Positions 7,677-15,810 of a DNA stretch of 64,000 bases are shown one piece after another. The notes below the pieces were generated by a model that was given only the letters and a program-made list of their open reading frames with translations, did not search any database and was not told where the DNA came from. Both the position numbers and the translations under genes were made by a program. Source of the DNA: Methanolinea sp. (GTDB lineage: Archaea; Halobacteriota; Methanomicrobia; Methanomicrobiales; Methanospirillaceae); contig JASFYI010000003.1 of NCBI GenBank assembly GCA_030055515.1, forward strand, positions 62,001 to 126,000, read 5' to 3'. Each line of letters starts with the position of its first letter. Position 1 is the first letter of the stretch.

Positions 7677-8466
7677 ACGAGAGTGTCCCCGTGATGAGGT
7701 CGAGCCGGTCGACGAGGCCGAGCACGATGACCATCATCTCCGGGTCGCAGAGGGCGATGAGGAGGTTGCGCCACGCCTCCTCGCAGAAGGAATCAGGTAT
7801 CCTGCCGTGGACGCCGAGGCCGGATATGAACCGCGCGTGGGGCACCGCGCCCGAGAAGTACTCGGAGAACTTCTGGAAGCGGTACATCCTCCGCCACTCC
7901 CTCTTCCTCTCGACGACCTCCGGGGGACTCTGGCACTCGAATATCCTCATCCTCGGGTGGCGGCGGAAATTCACGAGTATTCCCTCGAGCTCCGGACCCT
8001 TCTCGAATCCCACGACGATCTCGGGGAGGAGGAGGTCGATCATCCGGATGTGGAATTCCTGTGCGGCGGGCTCGACGACCCATCCGGGCGAATCGGCGAC
8101 GATGTACGCCGCGCCCTCCTCCCTCGCCTTCTCGCGCAGCCGGAGCGCTCCCGCGAGCTCCTGGACCATGTGGCCGCTCGGGGTCACGGCGCCGACGAAC
8201 CTGAGGTGGGTGGCAAGGGGGGTCTCCGCGTTCCCCGAGTAGAGCGCAAGGCCGATCGTCGCCGGGGGGCCGACCGTGGACTGCCCGATGTCGCAGTCGA
8301 GGAACGCCGTGAGGGCGGTCGGCGCGAGGCGTGAGACCAGCCAGCGGCAGAATGTCGTCTTCCCCCTGTCGGCGGCTCCGACCACGTAGATCGTCGCACC
8401 CTTGCGATCCTTCACGAACCCAAGGATCTGCTCCCATTCCCCCGGGATGGTGATCCCCTGCTCCAC
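7450..8466 (-). CDS. Clp1/Grc3-type polynucleotide 5'-hydroxyl kinase
   Basis: The protein has a Walker A variant GAADRGKTT (about residues 30-38 from the chosen start), then LDCDIGQ and VADSPGWV. These are hallmarks of the Clp1/Grc3/Nol9 family, which phosphorylates 5'-OH RNA or DNA ends and is often annotated as a GTPase. I place the start at the GTG at 8466, since GGGAG lies 8 bases upstream and the 56 preceding codons look non-coding. The family-like part ends near base 7609. The final 52 residues are Pro/Ser/Arg-rich and antisense to the threonine dehydratase. The role is probably in RNA repair or processing. Confidence 0.8.
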   Translation of the reverse strand: MEQGITIPGEWEQILGFVKDRKGATIYVVGAADRGKTTFCRWLVSRLAPTALTAFLDCDIGQSTVGPPATIGLALYSGNAETPLATHLRFVGAVTPSGHMVQELAGALRLREKAREEGAAYIVADSPGWVVEPAAQEFHIRMIDLLLPEIVVGFEKGPELEGILVNFRRHPRMRIFECQSPPEVVERKREWRRMYRFQKFSEYFSGAVPHARFISGLGVHGRIPDSFCEEAWRNLLIALCDPEMMVIVLGLVDRLDLITGTLSFRAPPHDAHRVASIHVGSIQVDLSHPPGRVPQGTRTTSPHQSPLLDGGAPSPRAPVSPSSGGEQAPERPSHGGPV

Positions 8467-8973
8467 GCGGCCTTCTCCCGTCGCACGTCCTCCTGGCCCT
8501 TTGAAAGAGGTGTGCCAGGGGATCGTGTAATCAAAAACGATATCGCTCTCATCCCATAAGAGCCTAGCGAGATGCGGGGATTCGGTGTGGTACGTCCCTG
8601 AACCCTGATCGCCGGGCAACGTCCGTGCGGGCAAAAGGACTGTCGAAATCGCTTTTTTCCGGGATATAAGTCAAATAACGAAAAATTTTGGAGGGAATTT
8701 CATTCGTCGCTTTATATTTTTCGCGCGGAATTTTCTGCCCGCTCGTCCCGGAGGGGGAAAGGACGCCGCATCTAGGCCCGAAATGATTACCACCTTATGA
8801 TATAGCATTATGAAGTTTATGAAATGCGAACGCGGGTCCTTTCCCGGCGGGGAAAGGTCGAGACCGAATGCCGGCATGGGGCAACAAGGGGGACGCTGCG
8901 CGTGCAAAATCGCATCTCCGGGAAACCGGCGGGAATTCGCGGGGAGGGGGGCACCACTCGGGGAGCGAGCGGC
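8467..8973. other. Intergenic region with an A/T-rich island, no gene seen
   Basis: About 500 bases separate the kinase start from the xerA stop. The stretch 8640-8830 is strikingly A/T-rich for this genome, with TATA-like elements (GGGATATAAG at 8669, CTTTATATTTTTC near 8711, TTATGATATAGCATTATG near 8796) and several short A/T palindromes. No convincing reading frame or RNA fold was found. It may hold the kinase promoter and the xerA 3' end. Confidence 0.5.
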
Positions 8974-9924
8974 TCACGATGCCTTCCTGTCCTCCTCCTT
9001 CCCCCTCTCCCTCGCGCTGTTCCCCGCGAGGGGGAAGTACTCCTGGTACACCCTCTTTCGCTCCTCGAGGTCGGTGTGCAGGTAGATCTCCGTGGTCTTT
9101 ATGGAGGAGTGCCCGAGGTTCTCCTGGACGACGCGCAGGTTCTTCGACCGCCTATAGAGCTCGCTCGCGTAGCTGTGCCGTATCTTGTGGGGCGTGATCC
9201 CCTCGGGCGCGTACTTCCGGAAGATGTGCTGGACCGACCGGGGGGAGATGTGGCGGCCCATCTGCCCGGGGAAGAGGGGTCCCTCGATGCGGGAACCGAT
9301 GAACTTGTCCATCTCGGCGAGCGTCTCGGGGTCGACGAAGACTATCCGGATCTTTCCCCCCTTCCCGCGGACCCTGATCGTCCCGTCCTCGAAGTCGATG
9401 TCCTCGATGTTCATGCTGCACAGCTCCGAGACCCTCACCCCCGTCGCGTAGATCGTCCGGACGATCAGCCTGTCCCGCGGGTCTTCGATGGACTCGATGA
9501 GCCGGATGACCTGGCTGTGCTTCAGGTACCGGAGTTCCTGCCCCTTTATCTTCGGGCGTTCCACGCCTATCAGGGGGTTCGTCCTGACTGCCCCCTGGGT
9601 GTAGAGGAAACGGTAGAAAGAGCTCAGCGTGGAGATTATCCTGTGGAGCGTCTTGGGCCTGTACGTGCGCCGGGCGTTGAGGAAGGAGAGGTAATCCTCG
9701 AGGAGTGCAGGTTCCACTTCCACGTCCGTCTCGGTCCGCGCCTTGGAGAGATCCTCCCAGTAGAAATCGATCTTCTTGGGATCGACGTTCCGCTTGAGCC
9801 AGACGAAGTAGGCAAAGTGCTTCACGACCTGCTCGTAGCTCTGGATGGTCCTGGGGGAGTAATTCCGCATTCTCAGGTAGTGACGGTACCTCCCGAGCCA
9901 CTCCGAGAAAAATCCCCCAGGCAT
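8974..9924 (-). CDS. xerA: Tyrosine recombinase XerA
   Basis: The 316-residue protein has an N-terminal SAM-like core-binding domain (residues about 5-110) and a catalytic domain. All tyrosine-recombinase residues are visible: R164 (GVRVSEL), K188 (RGKGGK), H246 and R249 (HKIR), H272 (LGHSS) and nucleophile Y281 (TTEIYLHT). The length fits the archaeal XerA group, which resolves chromosome dimers at dif. The tail after residue 300 is charged. A TATA element (minus-strand TTTATAATTCG, around 9947-9957) and a perfect 11-bp inverted repeat precede the gene. No integrase-type cargo or att duplication is nearby, so a housekeeping role is likely. Confidence 0.9.
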   Translation of the reverse strand: MPGGFFSEWLGRYRHYLRMRNYSPRTIQSYEQVVKHFAYFVWLKRNVDPKKIDFYWEDLSKARTETDVEVEPALLEDYLSFLNARRTYRPKTLHRIISTLSSFYRFLYTQGAVRTNPLIGVERPKIKGQELRYLKHSQVIRLIESIEDPRDRLIVRTIYATGVRVSELCSMNIEDIDFEDGTIRVRGKGGKIRIVFVDPETLAEMDKFIGSRIEGPLFPGQMGRHISPRSVQHIFRKYAPEGITPHKIRHSYASELYRRSKNLRVVQENLGHSSIKTTEIYLHTDLEERKRVYQEYFPLAGNSARERGKEEDRKAS

Positions 9925-9958
9925 GTTCTATTCTTTTTTTGCTCGAATTATAAACCTT

Positions 9959-9984
9959 TTGCGCAGAATCTCCATTCTGCGCAA
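9959..9984. promoter_or_regulatory. Perfect 11-bp inverted repeat at the xerA promoter
   Basis: Arms TTGCGCAGAAT and ATTCTGCGCAA are perfectly inverted around CTCC. The repeat lies directly upstream of the xerA TATA/BRE region (minus strand). Arm length equals that of the two XerA-binding arms of a dif site, although dif spacers are usually 6-8 bp rather than 4. It may be an operator (possibly autoregulatory) or a Xer binding site. Confidence 0.6.
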
Positions 9985-12621
9985 GCTCCCTCGCGGAATC
10001 CGGCCGCAGGACCGCTCCCCACGGAATCCCCCTGCCGGTACCACCTCCCCCGCCCCGCCGCGACGTCATTCCCCCGGTACTGGTCTCCCCCCGCCCGGGC
10101 GGGCCGTGCCGGTCACCGGGAACGCTCGTTAAGCACCGATTGGTACCCGCATGCCCGCAGTTTTTGCGGGGTGAGCCGTGGGGGAAAATCTCGAAAATCC
10201 TGCCCCTTTATTCCCACGATACCGCCCGATCTCGTCGAAGAATGATGAAAGGACATTGAACATAGAAATTCTTCGAAATTTCAGTCTAAATAGGATGGAT
10301 GGTTCAGAACCGTGGAACATCACAGGAAACCCGGAGAAAACCCTTGCCACGTCCAGGATTTCCGAGGGTCGCACGGTGCCTAAGCCGCCTCAAAAAAGCG
10401 CGTGCCTCCCGCAAGCCCCGCGTGGACGCACCGGTTTTCATCCCGGCAGGATACCCCATGTCCCCCGCGAGTGAATGCACCGTTCCGCGAGAGAGAGGGG
10501 CGTGTCGGGCATGTGGCCGGGAAAGAGGGATCGAGGCCGTTTAGGGTATTGTTCCCATTAATCCGTAATTTCAGATCCCGCGTGGCCGAGGGATATCTCA
10601 CCCGCGCCTTGGGAACACTGTCTCCCCGTCAACCACTCCCCCAATGATACATGTGAGGCTTCTTACGACTCTCCCGGGAGCGATTGAATCGCGAGGGACT
10701 GTCCCGGTGGACCGAGACCTCCTTTTTAATTCCTCTATTCCGTGTTCGGGGAGGTTTAGAGTCCGGGTTCTCTCCCGGTGGTCGATAGGGAAACACCCGG
10801 TGATTCACCGCGTCACCGTGGAGCCGTTCCCATCGTGTCCGCAAGCGCGCGGAGTATCCACGCGATTCGAGTTTTGGGATGCATTGCTGGAGTGCGACAA
10901 CGAACCCTTCCCTTTCATCGATGCTTCCTTCCCCACAGCCTGGCGGGAGGAAAGTGCCATGCCTGCCAATGACACCCGTGGGATGGATGTCCACGGCATC
11001 CCGGATACCTCCATGGCCGCCGGACATGACACGATCCCCCCGTTCCAATCCACTTTTATTCCCGCTCCGGGAACGAGCCCTCCCGCGCGAGTCCATCCTC
11101 GCCGTCGCCATGACCCAGGAATCTTCGGCATCCCGCCATCCCCCGGTCCCGGCAGCCACGAGGAATGCCTTATCCAAATATCGAATTATGTCCCTTTCTT
11201 TGAAAGACGATGCAACCAGGAGGATGGAATTTACCTGATTCTACAGGAAAAGAGGGGAATTCCAACCCCTCGCATCGAGTACCATCGCAATCGCCGGCAC
11301 GCACGAGGAGGGGATCGTTTCAATTCCGGGAGTGGAGGCGAGAGTTCCCTCCTCCCTCGTGGATATTCCTTGAACGTGCGATTCGTTCCCTGCACTCTCG
11401 GCAGCCCTCCCGAGCCCAAAATCCCCACGCCGGGATTTTGAGCGTCCACGGGCGTGTCCCGTTCCGAACATGCATGTCGTCCCGGTTCTCCCGTACCGCG
11501 CAGTACCTGCCAGGGCATCTCCCCTCTTCGCATTGCATTACCCCGTCTTGAAAACATTGTGACGATGTCCTTTCGCCCTCCGCGTTACCGGTAATGGAGT
11601 ATTCTCGCGGGTCTTTCCCTTTCATCGCCCCGCGTCCATCCGCTTTTCAATGCAGGGGAGGGGACACTGGGTCTATTCCCCCTTTCCAGTTTTATACGTG
11701 CGCTCACGGTCGCGTGAAGAGGGTCGATTCCCGCAAGAATCCCCGGGGCTGGCCACGCGGACGGATTGTTTTACGCGAGTGTTTCGCAAGGGAATGGACC
11801 CAAGCGCCTTGCGCCCCGGGGCGGCGTCACCCGGAATTCAATTCTGCAGTTGCTACGGGGAGGGGTTGCTTTCCCGTGCAACTGGGTCGACGTGAATGGC
11901 AGGTCGGGGAGACGTCCCCGGTCCGGGAGCGATTCTCCGCTCCGCAACCACTGCTCCGTTCACCCCCGGGCGGGGAAAGTGACCGCGAGATCGCCCGCCC
12001 ACGGGGAAAAAAGCCGAAAGAAATGGGATGTTTGCGTTGCTCTCCGGGAGATGTTCTCTCCCGCCGGGAAATGTATCCTTTCCCCGTTCCCAGGGCACCC
12101 GCCCGGAACGCCCCCGGATCCTCCGTGTCCCCGACGCCGGGATCGCAATCCGGTTACCCGCAGAGGGGTATCCCACCGTTCTGCATAAACCGTATAATGC
12201 GATATAACTGAGGATACCCGCGGCGACCCTTCGTGCGTGCACGACCGCGGGGGTCTGCACCCGGTTCGATCGCGAATTGAGAGTATATTCCCGCGGATGA
12301 AATCCAGGAATGTGGGCATCTCCCATCCCGTGCCGTCCCCGGGGGCGAGGTCACCGGGCCACGTCCCCGCGTGGTCAGGTGACGCGAGGGGATCCTTTTC
12401 CCGGACTGCAACTCCTGCCCCCGTTCCCGCCATCGCGGGAGACAGGGGCGGGAGCAAACGGAGATCTCCCGCGCCCGCGGAGAGCACCGCGTCCGCGCGG
12501 GTGGGTTTCTTCGAGAGGGTCCTCCCGAAAGATAAACTAAATAATGCTATATACTAGGAAATCAGATTGTCTACCGAGCCTGATCAAAAAATGGATGGAT
12601 CCACGGAGGCGGAAACCTGAA
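9985..12621. other. 2.6-kb block without credible genes, rich in short palindromes
   Basis: The open frames here are short, overlap on both strands, are rich in Arg/Pro/Ser/Gly and match nothing I recognise. Base composition is visibly less GC-rich than in flanking genes. Short perfect inverted repeats are common, for example at 10154-10170 (CCCGCA/TGCGGG), 10235-10276 (TCGAAGAAT/ATTCTTCGA), 10671-10705 (three in a row), 10798-10810, 11252-11271 and 11585-11594. TATA-like elements occur near 11690 and 12190, and one near 12545 probably serves the next gene. I see no tRNA, rRNA, CRISPR array or long direct repeat. Confidence 0.6.
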
Positions 12622-13260
12622 ATGCGCTCGCACTTCGGAGAGGCGGACGTGAACAAGTACAGGAAGTTCAAGAAGGTCGACGGGGCGACTTACCAGAAGG
12701 TGAACCAGTTCCTGCGGAAGAGGACCTACATCACCGCGAGGGAGTGGGCGATCGCGCGGCTCTGCACGGATTTCAGGACGAGGAATGGCGCCGAGATGAC
12801 GTTCATCGGGCAGAATCTCCCCCGGCTCGTGCCCTTCATGAAAGAGCCGTACACCCCGCAGGCGGTCAACCAGGCCCGCAACTCGTTCAAGAAGAAGGTC
12901 TACAAGTCTGGCGCGACCTTCTTCTACGGCGCGCTGTGCGGCTTTTTCACGAGCGAGGAGCTCGACGACCTCCTCTTTGAGGCTAGCGAGGTCGCGCGTT
13001 TCCTCCTCGAGGTGGAGAGGACGTCGATAGAGATAGACGACGAGATAGAGATCGAGGACCGCATCACCGAGGTGATGCGCAGCGTCGGGAAAGCCGCGGC
13101 CCACATCCTCAGGACGAGGGCTGAGCAGGAGGAGTCGGCCGAAAAAGGCCACGAAGCGACCGGGAACGGGGATGGCGAGTCAGGATCGGCCGGCAAGGAT
13201 TCCCCGCGAGTATCTCCCCCGCCCGGCGCCGGCGACGCCCCGGGGAGGGAGGGAGAGTGA
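12622..13260 (+). CDS. DUF5806-like conserved archaeal protein
   Basis: The 212-residue protein has a conserved core (KYRKFKKVDGATYQKVN, REWAIARLC, EMTFIGQNLP, YTPQAVNQAR). I recognise this from uncharacterised methanogen and haloarchaeal proteins of the DUF5806 group. An acidic helical segment follows (near residues 130-165), then a low-complexity tail of about 40 Gly/Ser/Glu residues. The TATA-like ATGCTATATAC at about 12543-12553 overlaps the longest possible start, so translation should begin later. ATG 12622 has GGAGG 12 bases upstream and begins at the conserved part. The last codons overlap the MobB start by 4 bases, implying translational coupling. Function is unknown. Confidence 0.75.
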   Translation: MRSHFGEADVNKYRKFKKVDGATYQKVNQFLRKRTYITAREWAIARLCTDFRTRNGAEMTFIGQNLPRLVPFMKEPYTPQAVNQARNSFKKKVYKSGATFFYGALCGFFTSEELDDLLFEASEVARFLLEVERTSIEIDDEIEIEDRITEVMRSVGKAAAHILRTRAEQEESAEKGHEATGNGDGESGSAGKDSPRVSPPPGAGDAPGREGE

Positions 13261-14003
13261 GGGTCATCCACGTCTGCGGGCCCTCGGGTTCCGGGAAGAC
13301 CACGCTCATCCGGTCGCTCGTCCCCCTCCTCTCGGGCACCGGGCAGGTGGCAGTCGTCAAGCACCTGGGACACCACCGGTTCGAGCTCCCCGCGGGGAAG
13401 GACACGACCCTCTTCCTCGACGCGGGCGCGACTGCATCGGTGGGGATCGACAGCGGGAGGGCGGTCATCGTCAGGAATGACGCATCCCTCCGGCAAGTCC
13501 TCGACGTGCTCTCCCTCTCCGGGACGAGGTTTGCACTCGTCGAGGGGTACAAGTCGCTCCCCCTCCCGAAGGTGATCACGGGCCCGTTCCCGGGCGCAGA
13601 GAACGTGGTGCTCGAGAACCCACGTCCCGGCGACGTCCTCGACCATCTCGGGATATTCCCCGAGTACTTCTCCCCCGAGGGGCTCGCCCGCGAGGTGTGG
13701 GCCGAGGGCCACGTCGTCGCGACCGGGTCCTTTCCCACCCGGGCGAGTCTCCTCCCCCCCGCGGGGAGAAAAGAGTTTTATGACCGCTTTTTCCCATTGA
13801 TAGGTGAGATGCAGGAAGTGCGGCCGGGAGCGGCGGCGGTGAGGACGAGGGTTCACCTCCACCAGGGCCTCTACTTCGGCGGCGAAGACGTGGTGCTCTT
13901 CGCGGTGGGATGCCCGTCCGCCGGGATGGTCCCCGCGGCTGTCTCGCGGCTCTCCGCGCGCATCGACGCCGCGGTGAGGGATGCCCTCGCGGGCGCGGGG
14001 TGA
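13257..14003 (+). CDS. MobB-type molybdopterin-guanine dinucleotide biosynthesis protein with C-terminal MoaE-like segment
   Basis: The 248-residue protein opens with a P-loop GPSGSGKTT (residues 8-16). VVKHLGHHRFELP, DAGATAS and LVEGYKSLPLPK follow, as in MobB, the GTP-binding accessory protein of molybdenum/tungsten cofactor synthesis. From about residue 180 the pattern (R-x-R-V-H-L-H-Q-G, then GGEDVVLFAVGCPS) resembles the C-terminal half of MoaE, the large molybdopterin synthase subunit. Archaeal MobB-MoaE fusions are known, but the visible MoaE part looks short. The GTG start overlaps the upstream stop by four bases. Formylmethanofuran dehydrogenase would be the obvious consumer of the cofactor. 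Confidence 0.75.
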   Translation: MRVIHVCGPSGSGKTTLIRSLVPLLSGTGQVAVVKHLGHHRFELPAGKDTTLFLDAGATASVGIDSGRAVIVRNDASLRQVLDVLSLSGTRFALVEGYKSLPLPKVITGPFPGAENVVLENPRPGDVLDHLGIFPEYFSPEGLAREVWAEGHVVATGSFPTRASLLPPAGRKEFYDRFFPLIGEMQEVRPGAAAVRTRVHLHQGLYFGGEDVVLFAVGCPSAGMVPAAVSRLSARIDAAVRDALAGAG

Positions 14004-14009
14004 AAGGGC

Positions 14010-15365
14010 GTGACGACGAAGAAGCTCGAAAAGCGGTTGTTCGGGACGAACGGCGTGAGGGGGGTCGCGGGGACCGAGATGACCCCCGCACTCGCACTCG
14101 AGATCGGCCTTGCCCTCGGGACCATGCGCCCCGGGACAGTTGCCGTGGGAATGGACACGCGTACATCAGGCCCCGCGCTCGCGAGCGCGCTTAAGTCCGG
14201 CCTCCTTGCCGCCGGCTGCGACGTGGTCGACTGCGGCATCCTGCCCACGCCTGCCCTCCAGTACATCGTCAGGGCCCACTTCGACGCGGGAGCGATGGTC
14301 ACCGCCTCCCACAACCCGCCGGAGTACAACGGGATAAAGGTCGTCGAAGCCGACGGGACCGAGATGGACGACGAGGGGAGCCTCGCCCTCGAGGGCCTCA
14401 TCTTCGGGAAATCCGCGCGGATGGTGGCGTGGGACGCGGTCGGGCGCGAACGTGCCGCACCCGACCTCGTGGAGGAGTACGTGGACGCGGTCGCAAAAGC
14501 GCACCCCCCGGGGACCGGGGAAGGTATGACCGTCGTCGTGGACCCCGGCTGCGGTGCCGCGGCGGCCACGACCCCCGAGATCCTCAGCCGGATGGGGTGC
14601 CGCGTCATCACCCTCAACTCCCAGATGGACGGGACATTCCCCGGGAGGCTCCCCGAACCCTCCCCCGAGGGCCTCGAGCCCCTCGCGAGGCTCGTGGTCG
14701 AGACGGGCGCGGCTTTCGGAGTCGCCCACGACGGGGACGGGGACCGCGCCGTCTTCGTGGACGAGAGGGGGAATTTCATCGAGGAGAACCTCGAGTTTGC
14801 GCTCGTCGCGGACCACGTCTGCAGGGGGAGGAAGGGGGTCATCGTCACGCCCGTGAGCACGTCCCGCCTCGCAGAGGTCGTGGCCCGCAGGCACGGCTGC
14901 CGCGTCGTCTACACCCCCGTGGGGAGCATCTACGTGGCGAGGACAATGATCGCGCTCGCCGCGCAGGGCACACCGGTCGTCTTCGGGGGCGAGGGGAACG
15001 GCGGGCTGATATTCCCCGGGCACCAGCTCTGCAGGGACGGGGCCATGACCGCGGTGACGATGGTCTCCCTCCTCGCAAGTTCCGGCGAATCCCTCTCCAC
15101 CCTCGCCGGGAAGATGCCCCGGTTCTCCCTCATAAAGGAGAAGTTCAGGGAGAAGGACCCCGAGGGGCTGATTGCCCGGCTGAGGGAGCACTTCTCCGGC
15201 GAGAACCTCGACCTGACCGACGGCATCAGGATCAACAGGGGCGACTCGTGGGCCCTCGTCCGTCCCTCGGGGACCGAGCCGCTCGTCCGCGTGATGGTCG
15301 AATCCGAGTCGGAAGAGACGGCGCGCCGGTTGTACGGGGAGATAATGGAGTTCATCCACCGGTAG
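14010..15365 (+). CDS. glmM: Phosphoglucosamine mutase/phosphomannomutase
   Basis: The 451-residue protein is an alpha-D-phosphohexomutase. The phosphoserine is S100 in TASHNPPEYNG, the Mg-binding loop is DGDGDR (residues 241-246), the sugar loop is GEGNGG, and the phosphate-binding loop RPSGTEP is near the end. The N-terminal LFGTNGVRG is typical of the archaeal GlmM group, which isomerises glucosamine-6-P to glucosamine-1-P for UDP-GlcNAc, although archaeal members can also act on mannose or glucose phosphates. The GTG at 14010 follows the mobB stop by 6 bases, so the three genes from 12.6 kb form an operon. A T-run follows the stop. Confidence 0.9.
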   Translation: MTTKKLEKRLFGTNGVRGVAGTEMTPALALEIGLALGTMRPGTVAVGMDTRTSGPALASALKSGLLAAGCDVVDCGILPTPALQYIVRAHFDAGAMVTASHNPPEYNGIKVVEADGTEMDDEGSLALEGLIFGKSARMVAWDAVGRERAAPDLVEEYVDAVAKAHPPGTGEGMTVVVDPGCGAAAATTPEILSRMGCRVITLNSQMDGTFPGRLPEPSPEGLEPLARLVVETGAAFGVAHDGDGDRAVFVDERGNFIEENLEFALVADHVCRGRKGVIVTPVSTSRLAEVVARRHGCRVVYTPVGSIYVARTMIALAAQGTPVVFGGEGNGGLIFPGHQLCRDGAMTAVTMVSLLASSGESLSTLAGKMPRFSLIKEKFREKDPEGLIARLREHFSGENLDLTDGIRINRGDSWALVRPSGTEPLVRVMVESESEETARRLYGEIMEFIHR

Positions 15366-15456
15366 CGTCACCTTTTTTGCACCCGGAATTTCGGGAGGAG
15401 CACTCCCTTTCCCGCCTTTCATAAACCATATGTCGCGATACAAATGCCGGGCGCGG

Positions 15457-15810
15457 ATGGAAATGCAGATAACGTTTCGCGTGGCAGATACACCGGGGAT
15501 CACTCCTGTGGGAGCGTCGTGGGAGCCGACCCGGAGCAAGACCATCGAGGTCCGGATCGCGGGGAGGGTGCAGAAGGTCGGACTCAGGAACTGCGTCCGC
15601 CACATCGCGGGGAAGCTCAACATCAGGGGCGAGGTGATGAACCTGCCCGACGGGACCGTGAAGATCACCGCGAGCGGAGACCCTCTCACGCTCGACAAGT
15701 TCGTCTCGATGATCTACGGGTGCCCGCGGGCCCACATCCGTGACATGGAGATCTGCGAGGTCCCCTTCAGGTCATTCCCCGACTTCTCGGTCGTTTACCC
15801 TGCGGAGTGA
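15457..15810 (+). CDS. Acylphosphatase
   Basis: Residues from about 30 on form an acylphosphatase domain: AGRVQKVGLRNCVR contains the phosphate-binding loop and catalytic Arg, and NLPDGTVKI carries the catalytic Asn. The enzyme hydrolyses acyl phosphates such as 1,3-bisphosphoglycerate or carbamoyl phosphate in the cytosol. An N-terminal extension of roughly 25 residues is not part of the domain. A TATA-like TTTCATAAAC near 15418 predicts initiation around 15445, so the start is probably ATG 15457 rather than 15430. In the usual GxVQGVGFR loop, Gly and Phe are replaced by Lys and Leu here. Its 3' end overlaps the opposite-strand Cas1 gene by 39 bases. Confidence 0.82.
   Translation: MEMQITFRVADTPGITPVGASWEPTRSKTIEVRIAGRVQKVGLRNCVRHIAGKLNIRGEVMNLPDGTVKITASGDPLTLDKFVSMIYGCPRAHIRDMEICEVPFRSFPDFSVVYPAE

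Noticed and set aside
8650-8830. A dif site in the A/T-rich island downstream of xerA
   Set aside because: Some A/T half-palindromes are present (for example ATGATATAGCAT), but none has two matching 11-bp arms with a suitable spacer.
10629-11441. Overlapping open frames of 180-265 codons on both strands in the gene-free block
   Set aside because: No motif, no ribosome-binding site, no codon bias like the neighbours, and equally long frames on both strands.
14166-15698. A 510-codon minus-strand open frame opposite glmM
   Set aside because: It is the antisense of glmM and acylphosphatase, is rich in Arg/Gly/Asp/Glu with no recognisable motif, and is typical of high-GC shadow frames.
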